Made by a program: the position numbers and the translations under genes. Below the pieces are notes generated by a model, which worked only from the letters and a program-made list of their open reading frames with translations, was not told where the DNA came from and ran no database searches. A stretch of 64,000 bases of DNA from Demequinaceae bacterium (GTDB lineage Bacteria; Actinomycetota; Actinomycetes; Actinomycetales; Demequinaceae): positions 1-64,000 of the forward strand of contig JAFGBM010000004.1 of NCBI GenBank assembly GCA_016933155.1, read 5' to 3'. Below, in pieces: positions 24,408-33,019 of the stretch (within the stretch, counting starts at the first letter, position 1; each line of letters starts with the position of its first letter).

Positions 24408-24989
24408 CTACCCCGCTGTGTGGAAGCGCTGCTGGGCGGCCTCGAGCCCATCCGTCAGCACGGCCTCGATGGCCTCGACGGCCTCATCGACGAGCCCGGG
24501 CACGGCCTTGCGATCGGCAGCGGCAAAGGGCCTCAGGACATAGTCGGCGGCGTCCATCCGGCCGGGCCTCCCGATCCCGAATCGGATCCTGACGTAGTCG
24601 GCCGTGCCGAGTGATCGGGTTACGCTCCGAAGCCCGTTGTGCCCCCCCTCGCCCCCGCCCCGCTTGAGGCGGATCGTCCCGAGGGGCAGGTCGAGGTCGT
24701 CGTGCACGACGACGATCTCCTCGGGCGCGACCTTGTGGTACCGGGCGAGGGCCGCGACCGGACCCCCGCTCAAGTTCATGAAAGAGAACGGCACGGCGAG
24801 GACGATCGGGCCGAGGTCGGGTTTCGCCCCCGGAAGTCTGGCCGTCCCGACGAAGGCGCCAGACTTGTGCCTCGACAGCGTCGTCCCGTATCGGGAGGCG
24901 GCCTCGGTGACGATCGTTTGGCCGATGTTGTGACGCGTATCGGCGTACTCGGGGCCGGGATTCCCGAGCCCGACGACCAGGGCGGCCAT
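24408..24989 (-). CDS. pth: Peptidyl-tRNA hydrolase
   Basis: 193 residues, the normal Pth length. Key motifs: VVGLGNPGPEYADTRHNIG (catalytic His in TRHN) at 5-23, VPFSFMNLSGGPVAAL near 66, VVHDDLDLPLGTIRLKRGGGEGGHNGLRS near 92-120 (Asp and the GGHNGL loop), and RIRFGIGRP near 132. It releases tRNA from prematurely dropped peptidyl-tRNA. It follows rplY by 14 bp, a typical rplY-pth operon. Confidence 0.97.
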   Translation of the reverse strand: MAALVVGLGNPGPEYADTRHNIGQTIVTEAASRYGTTLSRHKSGAFVGTARLPGAKPDLGPIVLAVPFSFMNLSGGPVAALARYHKVAPEEIVVVHDDLDLPLGTIRLKRGGGEGGHNGLRSVTRSLGTADYVRIRFGIGRPGRMDAADYVLRPFAAADRKAVPGLVDEAVEAIEAVLTDGLEAAQQRFHTAG

Positions 24990-25003
24990 CTCCCGCCCCC
25001 TCC

Positions 25004-25639
25004 CTACTCCTCGGAGGATTCGGATTCGGCCGACGCTTCGGCGGCAGCTGCGGCTTCTGCCGCGACCTCCGCCTCGGCCCTGACGACAGGCTCCTCGACG
25101 CGCGTCTGGTGGGTGATGCCGACGACGAGGGCCTCCGGGTCCATCTGCAACTCCACACCCTCCGGCAGGACGACCTCGCCCGCGTGGATCTTGTCGCCGT
25201 CCACGAGGCCTTCGATCGACACCTCGACCGACTCGGGCAGGTGGGTCGCCTCCGCCAAGACGCGGATGGTGGCGTGCTCGAGAACGTGGAGGGTGCCCGG
25301 GAACGACTCCCCCATGAGGTGAACCGGGACATCCACCGCCAGCTTCTCGCCCTTCTTAACGATCAGGAGGTCGATGTGCTCGATCACCTGGTGAACAGGA
25401 TCCGTCTGGACGTCCTTCACGATCACCAGTTCGGAGTCCTTGCCGACGACGATGCTCAGGAGGGCATTCGAGTGCTTGAGCGCCAAGGTCGTCGCGTGCC
25501 CGGGCAGGAGCACGTGCCTCGGGTCCGTGCCGTGGCCGTACAACACAGCCGGGATCTTGCCGGCCGCGCGCGCACGCCTCGACGCCCCCTTGCCGAACTC
25601 GGTCCTGGCTTCGGCTTCAAGGATCAACTGATCGGACAT
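25004..25639 (-). CDS. rplY: 50S ribosomal protein L25, general stress (Ctc) form
   Basis: 211 residues from ATG with GGAG upstream. The N-terminal L25 5S-rRNA-binding domain (about 1-95) has EARTEFGKGASRRARAAGKIPAVLYGHG and the C-terminal TL5/Ctc beta domain follows (about 96-185, with VPVHLMGE and LPESVEVSIEGL). The final 25 residues are an Ala/Glu/Ser-rich acidic tail (EAEVAAEAAAAAEASAES). It binds 5S rRNA in the large subunit. Confidence 0.96.
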   Translation of the reverse strand: MSDQLILEAEARTEFGKGASRRARAAGKIPAVLYGHGTDPRHVLLPGHATTLALKHSNALLSIVVGKDSELVIVKDVQTDPVHQVIEHIDLLIVKKGEKLAVDVPVHLMGESFPGTLHVLEHATIRVLAEATHLPESVEVSIEGLVDGDKIHAGEVVLPEGVELQMDPEALVVGITHQTRVEEPVVRAEAEVAAEAAAAAEASAESESSEE

Positions 25640-25815
25640 GGGGACTCCTCCATCTACGGTTGCATCGTGGCCTCGTGAGGCAGGGCCGCCCGACGCGACC
25701 GCGTCGATCACGGAAGGTCGAACCCTCCCTCGCCGAGGAATGACACGTAGTGTACCCGTCCGCGCGCCGACCACGCGAGTCGTTATGATGGTCGAGGGGA
25801 CGGAGGTGCCCTCTG

Positions 25816-26997
25816 ATGCAGAATCGCGGGATTCGCCACAGCGTCGTGGCAACCATTTCTTGTGCGGCCTTGCTCCTTGCCGGGTGTTCCTCGGGCGACC
25901 CCGACCCGACCGGCCTCACCCCGTCGGCCTCCGCCAGCCCCACGGCGTCGCCGAGCACGACTCCGACCCACCCCAGCAACACCGGTCGTGATTCCGGGAT
26001 GACGGACCTCGAGGCGCTCGCCCGACTCCTGACCCCCCAAACCGGCGAAACTTGGTTCGACACCCCTGTCCAGATCTCGACCCCGTCCTGGGCCATCGGC
26101 GACGAGTATCTCGACCAGGATTGGGTCACGTGGTACGAACTGGGCGCCAGGGACGGCCGGAGCATCGTCGGATTCAGCGCGGAGGCCGTTCAAGAGATAT
26201 TCGAGATGGCCGGAGACGGGACCTGGGAGTGGATTCCCTTCCCGTCGGCTCGGGCCACGGTGACCCCCACGGCGGACTCCTTCGGCTATGACGAAGTGCC
26301 CACGAACACTTCCCTGTATTACGACTCCCTCACCTTGCCCGCCGTATTCACGCTGCCGACCGGCGAGCCCCTCCTCACCCCGGAATACGACTGGGGAAGC
26401 CCAGGAATCCCCGGACGCGAATCTCTCACCCCTGAGGATGGCGAGGTAGTCGAGCAGATCGGGGGCTACGAGGTCCTTCGCATCGCGGGGGACGCCCGGT
26501 GGATCTGGTCCGACGTCTATGCGGTTACGGCGCCCGTGGGTCTCACCTACGAAGAGTTCATGTATGTCTTGGGCACCCCGTACGGCATGTTCATTCCCCT
26601 CGAGTACGCACCCCTCGGGGAACTGACGGACATCACATGGGCCATCCCGACGAGCATCGCCACGGACGGATACACCTCGCTCGCGGACATCAACGACATC
26701 GGCTGCGGGCCCCGCGATTCCGATCACAACACCACCGTTTTCGGCACCCAGGGTTCCGATTGGGTCCAGGCTGGAACAACGGCGCATGGGGACAAGGTCT
26801 ACATCCCCACCGCTACGAATCCCCTCACGCAGCCGATGTACGACTCCTACACCGCCTTCAAGGAAGGCTACGGGGAGACCCCGGTATCCCTCGAACAGTT
26901 CCTCAACGGGCCTGCCCTCATCGGATACAAGGCTCCCGGGACGGGTGACTGGGTCGTCTACCTCAACGGGGCCTATTCGGGCCGGGCGTGGTGCTAG
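25816..26997 (+). CDS. Secreted lipoprotein of unknown function
   Basis: 393 residues. The signal peptide ends in lipobox LLLAGC near residue 24, followed by a Ser/Pro/Thr/Ala linker (about 26-60, SASASPTASPSTTP) and then a globular part rich in W, Y, G and D with no recognised motif. Two Cys residues (GCGPRD near 297 and the C-terminal Trp-Cys at the end) could form a disulfide. It starts 176 bp from rplY on the other strand; a TATGAT hexamer at 25784-25789 could be a -10 box but no matching -35 is visible. It ends 3 bp before the convergent prs stop. Confidence 0.75.
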   Translation: MQNRGIRHSVVATISCAALLLAGCSSGDPDPTGLTPSASASPTASPSTTPTHPSNTGRDSGMTDLEALARLLTPQTGETWFDTPVQISTPSWAIGDEYLDQDWVTWYELGARDGRSIVGFSAEAVQEIFEMAGDGTWEWIPFPSARATVTPTADSFGYDEVPTNTSLYYDSLTLPAVFTLPTGEPLLTPEYDWGSPGIPGRESLTPEDGEVVEQIGGYEVLRIAGDARWIWSDVYAVTAPVGLTYEEFMYVLGTPYGMFIPLEYAPLGELTDITWAIPTSIATDGYTSLADINDIGCGPRDSDHNTTVFGTQGSDWVQAGTTAHGDKVYIPTATNPLTQPMYDSYTAFKEGYGETPVSLEQFLNGPALIGYKAPGTGDWVVYLNGAYSGRAWC

Positions 26998-27000
26998 CGG

Positions 27001-27969
27001 CTAGGAATTCCCGCTGAAAAGACTCGTGACCGAGCCGTCATCGAAGACCTCCTGGATGGCTCGCGCGATGAGCGGGGCGATCGAGAGGACCGTCAGCCCC
27101 TCCCACCGTTTCTCGTCTGCGATGGGCAGGGTGTCGGTGACGACGACCTCCTGAATCGAAGAGTCGCGAAGCCGCTCCACGGCCGGACCGGAGAGCAGCC
27201 CATGAGTCGCGGCGACGAGGCAGGCCTTCGCGCCATTCTCCATGAGGGCCTCGGCCGCCTGGACGATCGTCCCCCCCGTATCGATCATGTCGTCGATGAT
27301 GACGCACGTACGGCCCTCGACCTCGCCAACGAGTTCGTGGACCCGGGCCTCGTTGGGGACACGCGGATCACGCCTCTTGTGGATGATGGCCAGCGGGGCC
27401 CCGAGGTGATCCGACCACTGATCGGCGAGCCGCACGCGTCCGGCGTCCGGGGACACGACGGTGATGCTGTCGGGTGCGACCCGGGTGCGGATGTAGGCGG
27501 CGAGGAGCGGCATGGCCCACAGGTGGTCGACAGGGCCGTCGAAGAATCCCTGGATCTGAGCCGTGTGGAGGTCGACGGCCATGATCCGGTCGGCGCCCGC
27601 CGTCTTGAAGAGGTCCGCCATTAGCCGGGCGGAAATCGGCTCCCGGCCCCGGTGCTTCTTGTCCTGGCGGGCGTAGCCGTAGCACGGGGCCACGATCGTG
27701 ATCCGGGAGGCCGAGGCGCGTTTCAGGGCGTCGACCATGATGAGGTGCTCCATGATCGAACGGTTGATCGGATCAGCGTGGGCTTGGATGACGAACACGT
27801 CCGTTCCCCTGACGCTCTCCCCGAACCGGATGTACAGTTCCCCGTTGGCGAAGGTGTAGGCATCCATCGGCACCAACTCCGTGTGAAGCTCGTCGGCGAT
27901 GGCCTTGGCGAGTTCGGGGTGCGCCCGTCCAGACGCCAAAACCATCCGGTGTTCCTGCCTCGTTGACAT
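27001..27969 (-). CDS. prs: Ribose-phosphate pyrophosphokinase
   Basis: 322 residues from an ATG that overlaps the glmU stop (TGATG). It makes PRPP from ribose-5-phosphate and ATP. Visible motifs: FANGELYIRFGESVRGTDVFVIQ near 42-65, YGYARQDKKHRGREPISARL (ATP/flexible loop) near 101, VDLHTAQIQGFF near 135, VSPDAGRVRLAD near 172, and the PRPP loop CVIIDDMIDTGGTIVQAA near 224. It is full length. Pairing with glmU is the standard actinobacterial arrangement and links nucleotide and cell-wall precursor supply. Confidence 0.97.
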   Translation of the reverse strand: MSTRQEHRMVLASGRAHPELAKAIADELHTELVPMDAYTFANGELYIRFGESVRGTDVFVIQAHADPINRSIMEHLIMVDALKRASASRITIVAPCYGYARQDKKHRGREPISARLMADLFKTAGADRIMAVDLHTAQIQGFFDGPVDHLWAMPLLAAYIRTRVAPDSITVVSPDAGRVRLADQWSDHLGAPLAIIHKRRDPRVPNEARVHELVGEVEGRTCVIIDDMIDTGGTIVQAAEALMENGAKACLVAATHGLLSGPAVERLRDSSIQEVVVTDTLPIADEKRWEGLTVLSIAPLIARAIQEVFDDGSVTSLFSGNS

Positions 27970-29459
27970 CACGGAGTCCCTTCTCTTGTCTTCTCTGTGC
28001 CTTGAGTTCTTCCCGCGCTCTTCGCAGATTCGGCGGCCGCCTCGGCCGAGGGGCTCCCGGGCCGGTTGCTCTCGACCCATCCCTCCCTGTTCTCCTGGGA
28101 GGAGATGTTGAAGGCCAGGGCTCCCGGTGGAACGTTCCGGCGGATGGTCGAACCGGCCCCCGTGTAGGCGCCGTCTCCGATCGTCACCGGGGCGACGAGG
28201 GTGTTGTCGGATCCGATCCGGACGTGATCCCCGACCGTCGTGTGATGCTTCGTGACTCCGTTGTAATTGGCGACGATCGTCCCGGCCCCGATGTTCGTCC
28301 CCTCGCCGATGGTCGCGTCCCCAACGTAGGAGAGGTGGGGCACCTTGGATCCGACGCCGATCGTCGCGTTCTTCGTCTCGACGAAGGCCCCGATCTTTCC
28401 GTCCGCACCCAGGCGTGTCCCGGGGCGAAGGTAGGAGAAGGGCCCGACGACGGCCCCTTTTTCGATGGACGCGCCCGTTCCGTGCGACCGAACGATGATC
28501 GCCCCCTCGCCGACCGTGCAATCCCTCAGGGTCGTGTCGGGGCCGATGGTCGCCCCCGCAGACACCGAGGTCACGCCCTGGAGTTGGGTGCCGGGCAGGA
28601 GGGTGACGTCTGCCGACAACACGACGTCGATGTCGATCCAGGTGGTCGCAGGGTCGACGATCGTCACGCCCTCGGCCATCCACCGCTCCAGAACCCGGGC
28701 GTTGAGGGCCGCCCCCGCTCTGGCCAGCTGCTCGCGGTCGTTGACCCCCTCGACGATCTGGGGCTCATCCGAGATGAGCGCGTGGGACTGCCCTCCGGCC
28801 TCCCGAACCTGCGCGACGACGTCCGTGAGGTAAACCTCGCCCTGGGCGTTGTCCCTCTCCAGGCTCGTCAGGGCTTCCCGAAGTGCCCCGGCGTCGAATG
28901 CATACAGGCCGGCGTTGATCTCCGAGATGGCGCGCTCCCGATCGTCGGCGTCCCCGTGCTCGACGATGCGGAGCACGTCCCCGGTCTCGGGTTCCCGCAC
29001 AACCCTGCCGTAGCCGGTCGGATCGGACACGATCGTTGTCAGGAGGGTCACGGCGTTGCCGTCGGCGGTGTGGGCGGAGACAAGTTCGGCGAGGGTTCCC
29101 CCGTCGACGAGGGGAACGTCGCCGGAGGTCACGAGGACCGTTCCGGTGAGGGGCCCGGCCGCAGCCTCATCGAGGGCGGCGAGCCCGCATGCGACCGCGC
29201 GGCCCGTGCCTGGGATCTCGTCCTGCTCCGCGACGATGACGTCCGGGGCGATCTCACCCAGGTGGGCAGCCACGAGGTCCCGCTCATGGCGGACGACGAC
29301 GGCCACCCGCTCGGGCCGAGTCTCGCGGACAGCGGCGATGGCGTGGCCGACGAGGCTGCGCCCCCCGATCGAGTGGAGCACCTTGGGTAGGGCCGATTTC
29401 ATCCGCGTGCCCGCCCCCGCGGCAAGGATGATCGCCGCGGACGGTCGCTCGTCAGTCAA
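27969..29459 (-). CDS. glmU: Bifunctional GlmU: GlcN-1-P acetyltransferase / GlcNAc-1-P uridyltransferase
   Basis: 496 residues from a TTG with GGAGGGG seven bases upstream; a farther ATG at 29546 lacks a ribosome site and would reach the tRNA gene. The N-terminal uridyltransferase has ILAAGAGTRMKSALPKVLHSIGG near 8-30, EIPGTGRAVACGL near 78 and GDVPLVDGGTL near 110. The C-terminal left-handed beta helix has hexapeptide repeats from about 250 to 450, with RPGTRLGADGKIGAFVETKNATIG and the active-site His in HLSYVGDA. A hydrophilic 45-residue tail follows. It makes UDP-GlcNAc for peptidoglycan. Confidence 0.96.
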   Translation of the reverse strand: MTDERPSAAIILAAGAGTRMKSALPKVLHSIGGRSLVGHAIAAVRETRPERVAVVVRHERDLVAAHLGEIAPDVIVAEQDEIPGTGRAVACGLAALDEAAAGPLTGTVLVTSGDVPLVDGGTLAELVSAHTADGNAVTLLTTIVSDPTGYGRVVREPETGDVLRIVEHGDADDRERAISEINAGLYAFDAGALREALTSLERDNAQGEVYLTDVVAQVREAGGQSHALISDEPQIVEGVNDREQLARAGAALNARVLERWMAEGVTIVDPATTWIDIDVVLSADVTLLPGTQLQGVTSVSAGATIGPDTTLRDCTVGEGAIIVRSHGTGASIEKGAVVGPFSYLRPGTRLGADGKIGAFVETKNATIGVGSKVPHLSYVGDATIGEGTNIGAGTIVANYNGVTKHHTTVGDHVRIGSDNTLVAPVTIGDGAYTGAGSTIRRNVPPGALAFNISSQENREGWVESNRPGSPSAEAAAESAKSAGRTQGTEKTREGTP

Positions 29460-29558
29460 GGGCCCCTCCGATCGGGTCGGGGATCGCTCGTGTCCAGGGT
29501 CGTGGGCGGGCGCATGCCCGCGCGACAAGTCTATCCGGCCAGCCACCCCGGCGATCGG

Positions 29559-29630
29559 CTCCGCCCTCAGGATTCGAACCTGAACCGCAAGGCTCCAAAG
29601 GCCTGCATGCTGCCATTACACTAGGGCGGA
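29559..29630 (-). tRNA. tRNA-Gln(UUG)
   Basis: 72-nt cloverleaf without encoded CCA. Acceptor TCCGCCC/GGGCGGA, D-arm TAGTGTAATGGCAGCAT, anticodon loop CTTTGGA (anticodon UUG), T-arm TTCAGGTTCGAATCCTGA. It lies just upstream of glmU, where many actinobacteria carry tRNA-Gln. Confidence 0.95.
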
Positions 29631-29688
29631 TCGTGGACCCCGGGGGCCCAAGGGGACAGTCTGCCAGGAATCACGGCACACTATAAGC

Positions 29689-30333
29689 GTGTCCAAGGAA
29701 CCCAAGCGACCCCCGAGGTCGCGCATGACCGCCCACGAACGACGCGAGCAGTTGCTCACCGTCGGTCGCACCCTCTTCGCGGAGAAGGGCTTCGAGGGCA
29801 CGTCCGTCGAGGAAATCGCCGCGCGCGCACACGTCTCCAAACCAGTCGTATACGAACACTTCGGGGGCAAGGAGGGCATCTACGCCGTCATCGTCGACCG
29901 AGAGGTCCAGTCGCTGCTCGGCGCCCTCACTGGAGCCCTTGCTAAGAGGGGGCATCCCAAGCAACTCGTCCAGCGGGCGGCTCTCGCCCTGCTCGGCTAC
30001 ATCGAGACTTCTCCCAACGGATTCCGCATCCTTGTTCGCGATTCCCCCGTGGCCCAGGCGACTGGAACCTTTTCGAGCCTTATCGGGGATGTCGCCGCCC
30101 AGGTGGAGCACCTCCTCGCCGCCCAGTTCGCCAAGAGGAACCTCGACCCCGCCGTCGCCCCCATCTACTCGCAGATGCTCGTGGGCATGGTGGCCCTGAC
30201 CGGGCAGCACTGGGCCGAGGTCCGCGAACCCTCCAAGCAGGTCGTTGCGGCCCATCTCGTCAACCTGGCGTGGAACGGGCTGTCTGCCCTGGAGCGGCGT
30301 CCGGTCCTGGCGCGGGACGAGGAGCATCCCTAA
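29689..30333 (+). CDS. TetR/AcrR family transcriptional regulator
   Basis: 214 residues from a GTG. The N-terminal helix-turn-helix reads TAHERREQLLTVGRTLFAEKGFEGTSVEEIAARAHVSKPVVYEHFGGKEGIYAVI (about 14-68), the full TetR_N signature; the ligand-binding half is helical without known specificity. A TATAAG hexamer ends one base before the GTG. If that is the -10 box, translation would start at the ATG at 29725 instead. It is divergent from tRNA-Gln/glmU, a position shared with TetR genes in related genomes; the target is unknown. Confidence 0.9.
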   Translation: MSKEPKRPPRSRMTAHERREQLLTVGRTLFAEKGFEGTSVEEIAARAHVSKPVVYEHFGGKEGIYAVIVDREVQSLLGALTGALAKRGHPKQLVQRAALALLGYIETSPNGFRILVRDSPVAQATGTFSSLIGDVAAQVEHLLAAQFAKRNLDPAVAPIYSQMLVGMVALTGQHWAEVREPSKQVVAAHLVNLAWNGLSALERRPVLARDEEHP

Positions 30334-30398
30334 GCCCAATCGCGTCGGTCCCCGACTGCCTGCGAACACACCCCGTGTCGAATCGCTAGGCTCCTTCC

Positions 30399-31163
30399 AT
30401 GATCCGTCCTCTTCGCCTCTCCGTCCTTGCGATCGCCGCGACGGGCGTGCTCGCCGCGTGCAGCGGATCCGAGCCCGCGTCGCCCAGCCCATCGGAGAGC
30501 CCCTCCCCGAGCGCGTCGGCCTCCGCTTCGCCCGCCCCAACGCCGACGCCCGAACCGGTCTCGTCGCCGACACTCGAGCCCACGCCCCCTCAACTCGTCT
30601 CCATGACGGACGACAATCTCACGTTCGGATATGCCGACTTCGCGGGATTCTTGATCGGGTCGACGCGCGATGATTTCGCCACTGGTACGGGTTTCCCCAG
30701 CGAGGTGTGCTTCGAGTATGGGCACGAAGGCTTCTATCCAGCCACGGGGGACAACAACAGTGACGGGCACGTGACGTTCTACGACGCGGACTGGGTGGTC
30801 TGGGTTGACTCCGCCAACAACCAACCCGGCTTCGACCCCGATTCCTGGATCATCCATCAGTTCGCCCTTCGTGCGGGGCCAAGCGTCCCGCTCGACACCC
30901 CATTCGGGCCGACGGGACCGAGCGACGTTCGTCTGGGAATGTCAGAGGCCGACGTCACGGCCGCCTTTCCCCAGGCCATTGTCCAGACCTACGACTACCC
31001 CTACCCCTTCTGGGACTCCCCCGACATGACATACATCCAGCACATCGTCTCAGCATTGAACGGCACCTTCATGGTCATCACAACGGTCGGCGATGCGGTG
31101 GTCGACGTCCATTGGGGTTCGTCTTCCCTGGGAAACGGTTGGCAGGGAACCCTCTGCGACTAG
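30399..31163 (+). CDS. Secreted lipoprotein with Ser/Pro linker, unknown
   Basis: 254 residues. Lipobox GVLAAC is at about residue 21, followed by a long Ser/Pro/Ala/Thr linker (about 24-65, SPSPSESPSPSASASASPAP) and a globular domain. Near residue 187 is VRLGMSEADVTAAFP, a pattern seen in SmpA/OmlA-like modules (xxGMSxxxVxxxxG). The rest has no match I can name. Two Cys residues (EVCFEYG and C-terminal TLCD) could pair. It ends 3 bp before the convergent ispE stop. Confidence 0.72.
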   Translation: MIRPLRLSVLAIAATGVLAACSGSEPASPSPSESPSPSASASASPAPTPTPEPVSSPTLEPTPPQLVSMTDDNLTFGYADFAGFLIGSTRDDFATGTGFPSEVCFEYGHEGFYPATGDNNSDGHVTFYDADWVVWVDSANNQPGFDPDSWIIHQFALRAGPSVPLDTPFGPTGPSDVRLGMSEADVTAAFPQAIVQTYDYPYPFWDSPDMTYIQHIVSALNGTFMVITTVGDAVVDVHWGSSSLGNGWQGTLCD

Positions 31164-31166
31164 CCC

Positions 31167-32117
31167 CTACTCCTCGTCGGTGGCGATCACAGTCGCCCCC
31201 GATACCGGCCCCGAGGCGACTAGTACGGCATCGGCCGTATCGGATGCGGTGAGGCCTGCGGCGACGGCGAGGGCGTGCTGACGGGAACGCGCGAGCGCGA
31301 GGACCGTCGGCCCGGAACCCGACACGATGGCCCCGAGGGCCCCCGAGTCCTCGGCCGCCTCCAATACCCGGCGAAGGTGGGGGGCGAGAACCAGCGCGGC
31401 ATCCTGCAGGTCGTTGGACATCCGTTCGGCCACCCCGACGGGATCCCCGGCCCTGAGCGCAGTCATGAGCTCCTCGTCGATGTGGTGCTCGCGTGCGAGC
31501 CGGTCGCCGGAGTCGATGGACCGATCGAACTCCTCGTACACCGAGGCCGTCGAGAGTCCCGACGCCTGGGTGGCGATGACCCAATGCAGTTCCCCCTTCG
31601 TCATCGCCGGGGTGAGCACGTCCCCGCGGCCGACCCCGACCGCAGTGTGCCCATGGAGGCAGAACGGAACGTCGGATCCCAGCCCTACCGCCAACTCCGT
31701 CAACTCCGTTCGGGTGGCCCCCACCCCCCATGCCTCAGAGCTCGCGACGAGGGCAGCGGCGGCGTCGGCGCTTCCCCCCGCCATTCCGCCGGCGACGGGC
31801 ACGCTCTTGACGATCCGGAGGTCGATCCCGTTCGGCACCCCGAACCGTTCGGCGACCGCCTTCGCCGCGCGCACGGCCAGGTTGTCCTCGTCGAGCGGGA
31901 TCCCCTCGATGTGGACGGTGGGGTGGGCGTCGACCGTGACCGTGATCTTGTCGTCGTCCCTGGGTGAGGCGATGACCGTCTCCCAGAGGGACACCGCCTG
32001 GAAAACGGTCGTCAGGGGATGGAAGCCGTCGTCCGCCTTGGGTCCGACGGCCAACTGCAGGTTGATCTTGGCGGGTGCCTTGACGCCGACCATCCGCGGC
32101 TCGGGCCGGGAGCTCAT
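31167..32117 (-). CDS. ispE: 4-diphosphocytidyl-2-C-methyl-D-erythritol kinase
   Basis: 316 residues from an ATG that overlaps the rsmA stop (ATGA). GHMP kinase motifs: VKAPAKINLQLAVG at 12-25, the ATP loop PVAGGMAGGSADAAAALVA near 103-121, and VSGSGPTVLAL near 270. Asp and Lys of the active site lie in AKINL and SDVPFCLHG. It carries out the fourth step of the MEP isoprenoid pathway. The gene is last in the vanY/rsmI/metG/tatD/rsmA/ispE operon; ksgA-ispE pairing is standard. Confidence 0.96.
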   Translation of the reverse strand: MSSRPEPRMVGVKAPAKINLQLAVGPKADDGFHPLTTVFQAVSLWETVIASPRDDDKITVTVDAHPTVHIEGIPLDEDNLAVRAAKAVAERFGVPNGIDLRIVKSVPVAGGMAGGSADAAAALVASSEAWGVGATRTELTELAVGLGSDVPFCLHGHTAVGVGRGDVLTPAMTKGELHWVIATQASGLSTASVYEEFDRSIDSGDRLAREHHIDEELMTALRAGDPVGVAERMSNDLQDAALVLAPHLRRVLEAAEDSGALGAIVSGSGPTVLALARSRQHALAVAAGLTASDTADAVLVASGPVSGATVIATDEE

Positions 32118-33019
32118 GTCCCCACCGTGCCAGAGGCTGTCCCCTCGGGGAAGGGCATCTCCTCCGCGAGGCGGGCGAATTCCGCGATCCCTAAAGTCTC
32201 GCCCCTGGCCAGGGGGTCGATTCCGGCCGCGGCGAGCGCCCGTTCCGCCTGGCTCGCCGACCCCGCCAGCGAGGCCAAGGCCCCTCGAAGGCCCTTCCTC
32301 CGTTGGGAGAAGGCGGCGTCGACGACGCGGAAGACGTCGGCACGGTCCGCCGTCGTGACGGGCGTCTCCCGGCGTTCGAGAAGGACCAGGGAACTGTCGA
32401 CCCGGGGCACGGGCCAGAAGGCCGAGCGGCCGACGGTTCCCACCTGGCGAGCGGAGGCGTACCAGGCGACCTTCGCGGAGGGGATGCCGTAGGTCCTCGA
32501 CCCGGGCCCCGCCACGACCCGATCGGCCACCTCGGACTGCACCATGACGAGGACGCGTCTGAGGCTCAGGAATTCCTCGAGGGCGTGGAGGATGACGGGG
32601 ACGGCGACGTTGTAGGGGAGATTGGCCACAAGGGTCGTGGGGTCGAGTACGGACTCGCCACCCCACGCGTTCCGGACGTCCCCCGGCCCTGCCTTCATCG
32701 CGTCCCCGTCAATCACCGCGAGCATCCCCGCCTGCTCCCCCGCCCGACCGCTCACGGTCTCGGGCAGCGCCCCCGCGAGCGCGGGGTCGATCTCGATCGC
32801 CGTGACCCGTGCCCCGGCCTCGAGCAACGCCAGGGTCAGTGATCCCAGGCCCGGCCCCACCTCGAGGACGTGCTCCCCCGCGGTGAGCTTGGCCAACCGG
32901 GCGATGCGTCGGACCGTCCCGGCGTCGACCACGAAGTTCTGTCCCCAACGCTTGGCCGGCCGGACCCCCAGCCGCTCGGCCAGAAGCCGGACGTCCGTCG
33001 GCCCGAGAAACCTCACCAT
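32114..33019 (-). CDS. rsmA: 16S rRNA (adenine1518-N6/adenine1519-N6)-dimethyltransferase RsmA (KsgA)
   Basis: 301 residues from an ATG that overlaps tatD by 7 bp; a GTG three bases later (GTGA with the tatD stop) is nearly as good. Motifs: KRWGQNFVVD near 24, SAM loop VLEVGPGLGSLTLAL near 50, AIEIDPALAG near 73, catalytic NLPYN in LVANLPYNVAVP near 133, and the C-terminal helical domain with FWPVPRVDSSLV and FSQRRKGLRGAL. It dimethylates two adenines near the 3' end of 16S rRNA. Confidence 0.96.
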   Translation of the reverse strand: MVRFLGPTDVRLLAERLGVRPAKRWGQNFVVDAGTVRRIARLAKLTAGEHVLEVGPGLGSLTLALLEAGARVTAIEIDPALAGALPETVSGRAGEQAGMLAVIDGDAMKAGPGDVRNAWGGESVLDPTTLVANLPYNVAVPVILHALEEFLSLRRVLVMVQSEVADRVVAGPGSRTYGIPSAKVAWYASARQVGTVGRSAFWPVPRVDSSLVLLERRETPVTTADRADVFRVVDAAFSQRRKGLRGALASLAGSASQAERALAAAGIDPLARGETLGIAEFARLAEEMPFPEGTASGTVGT

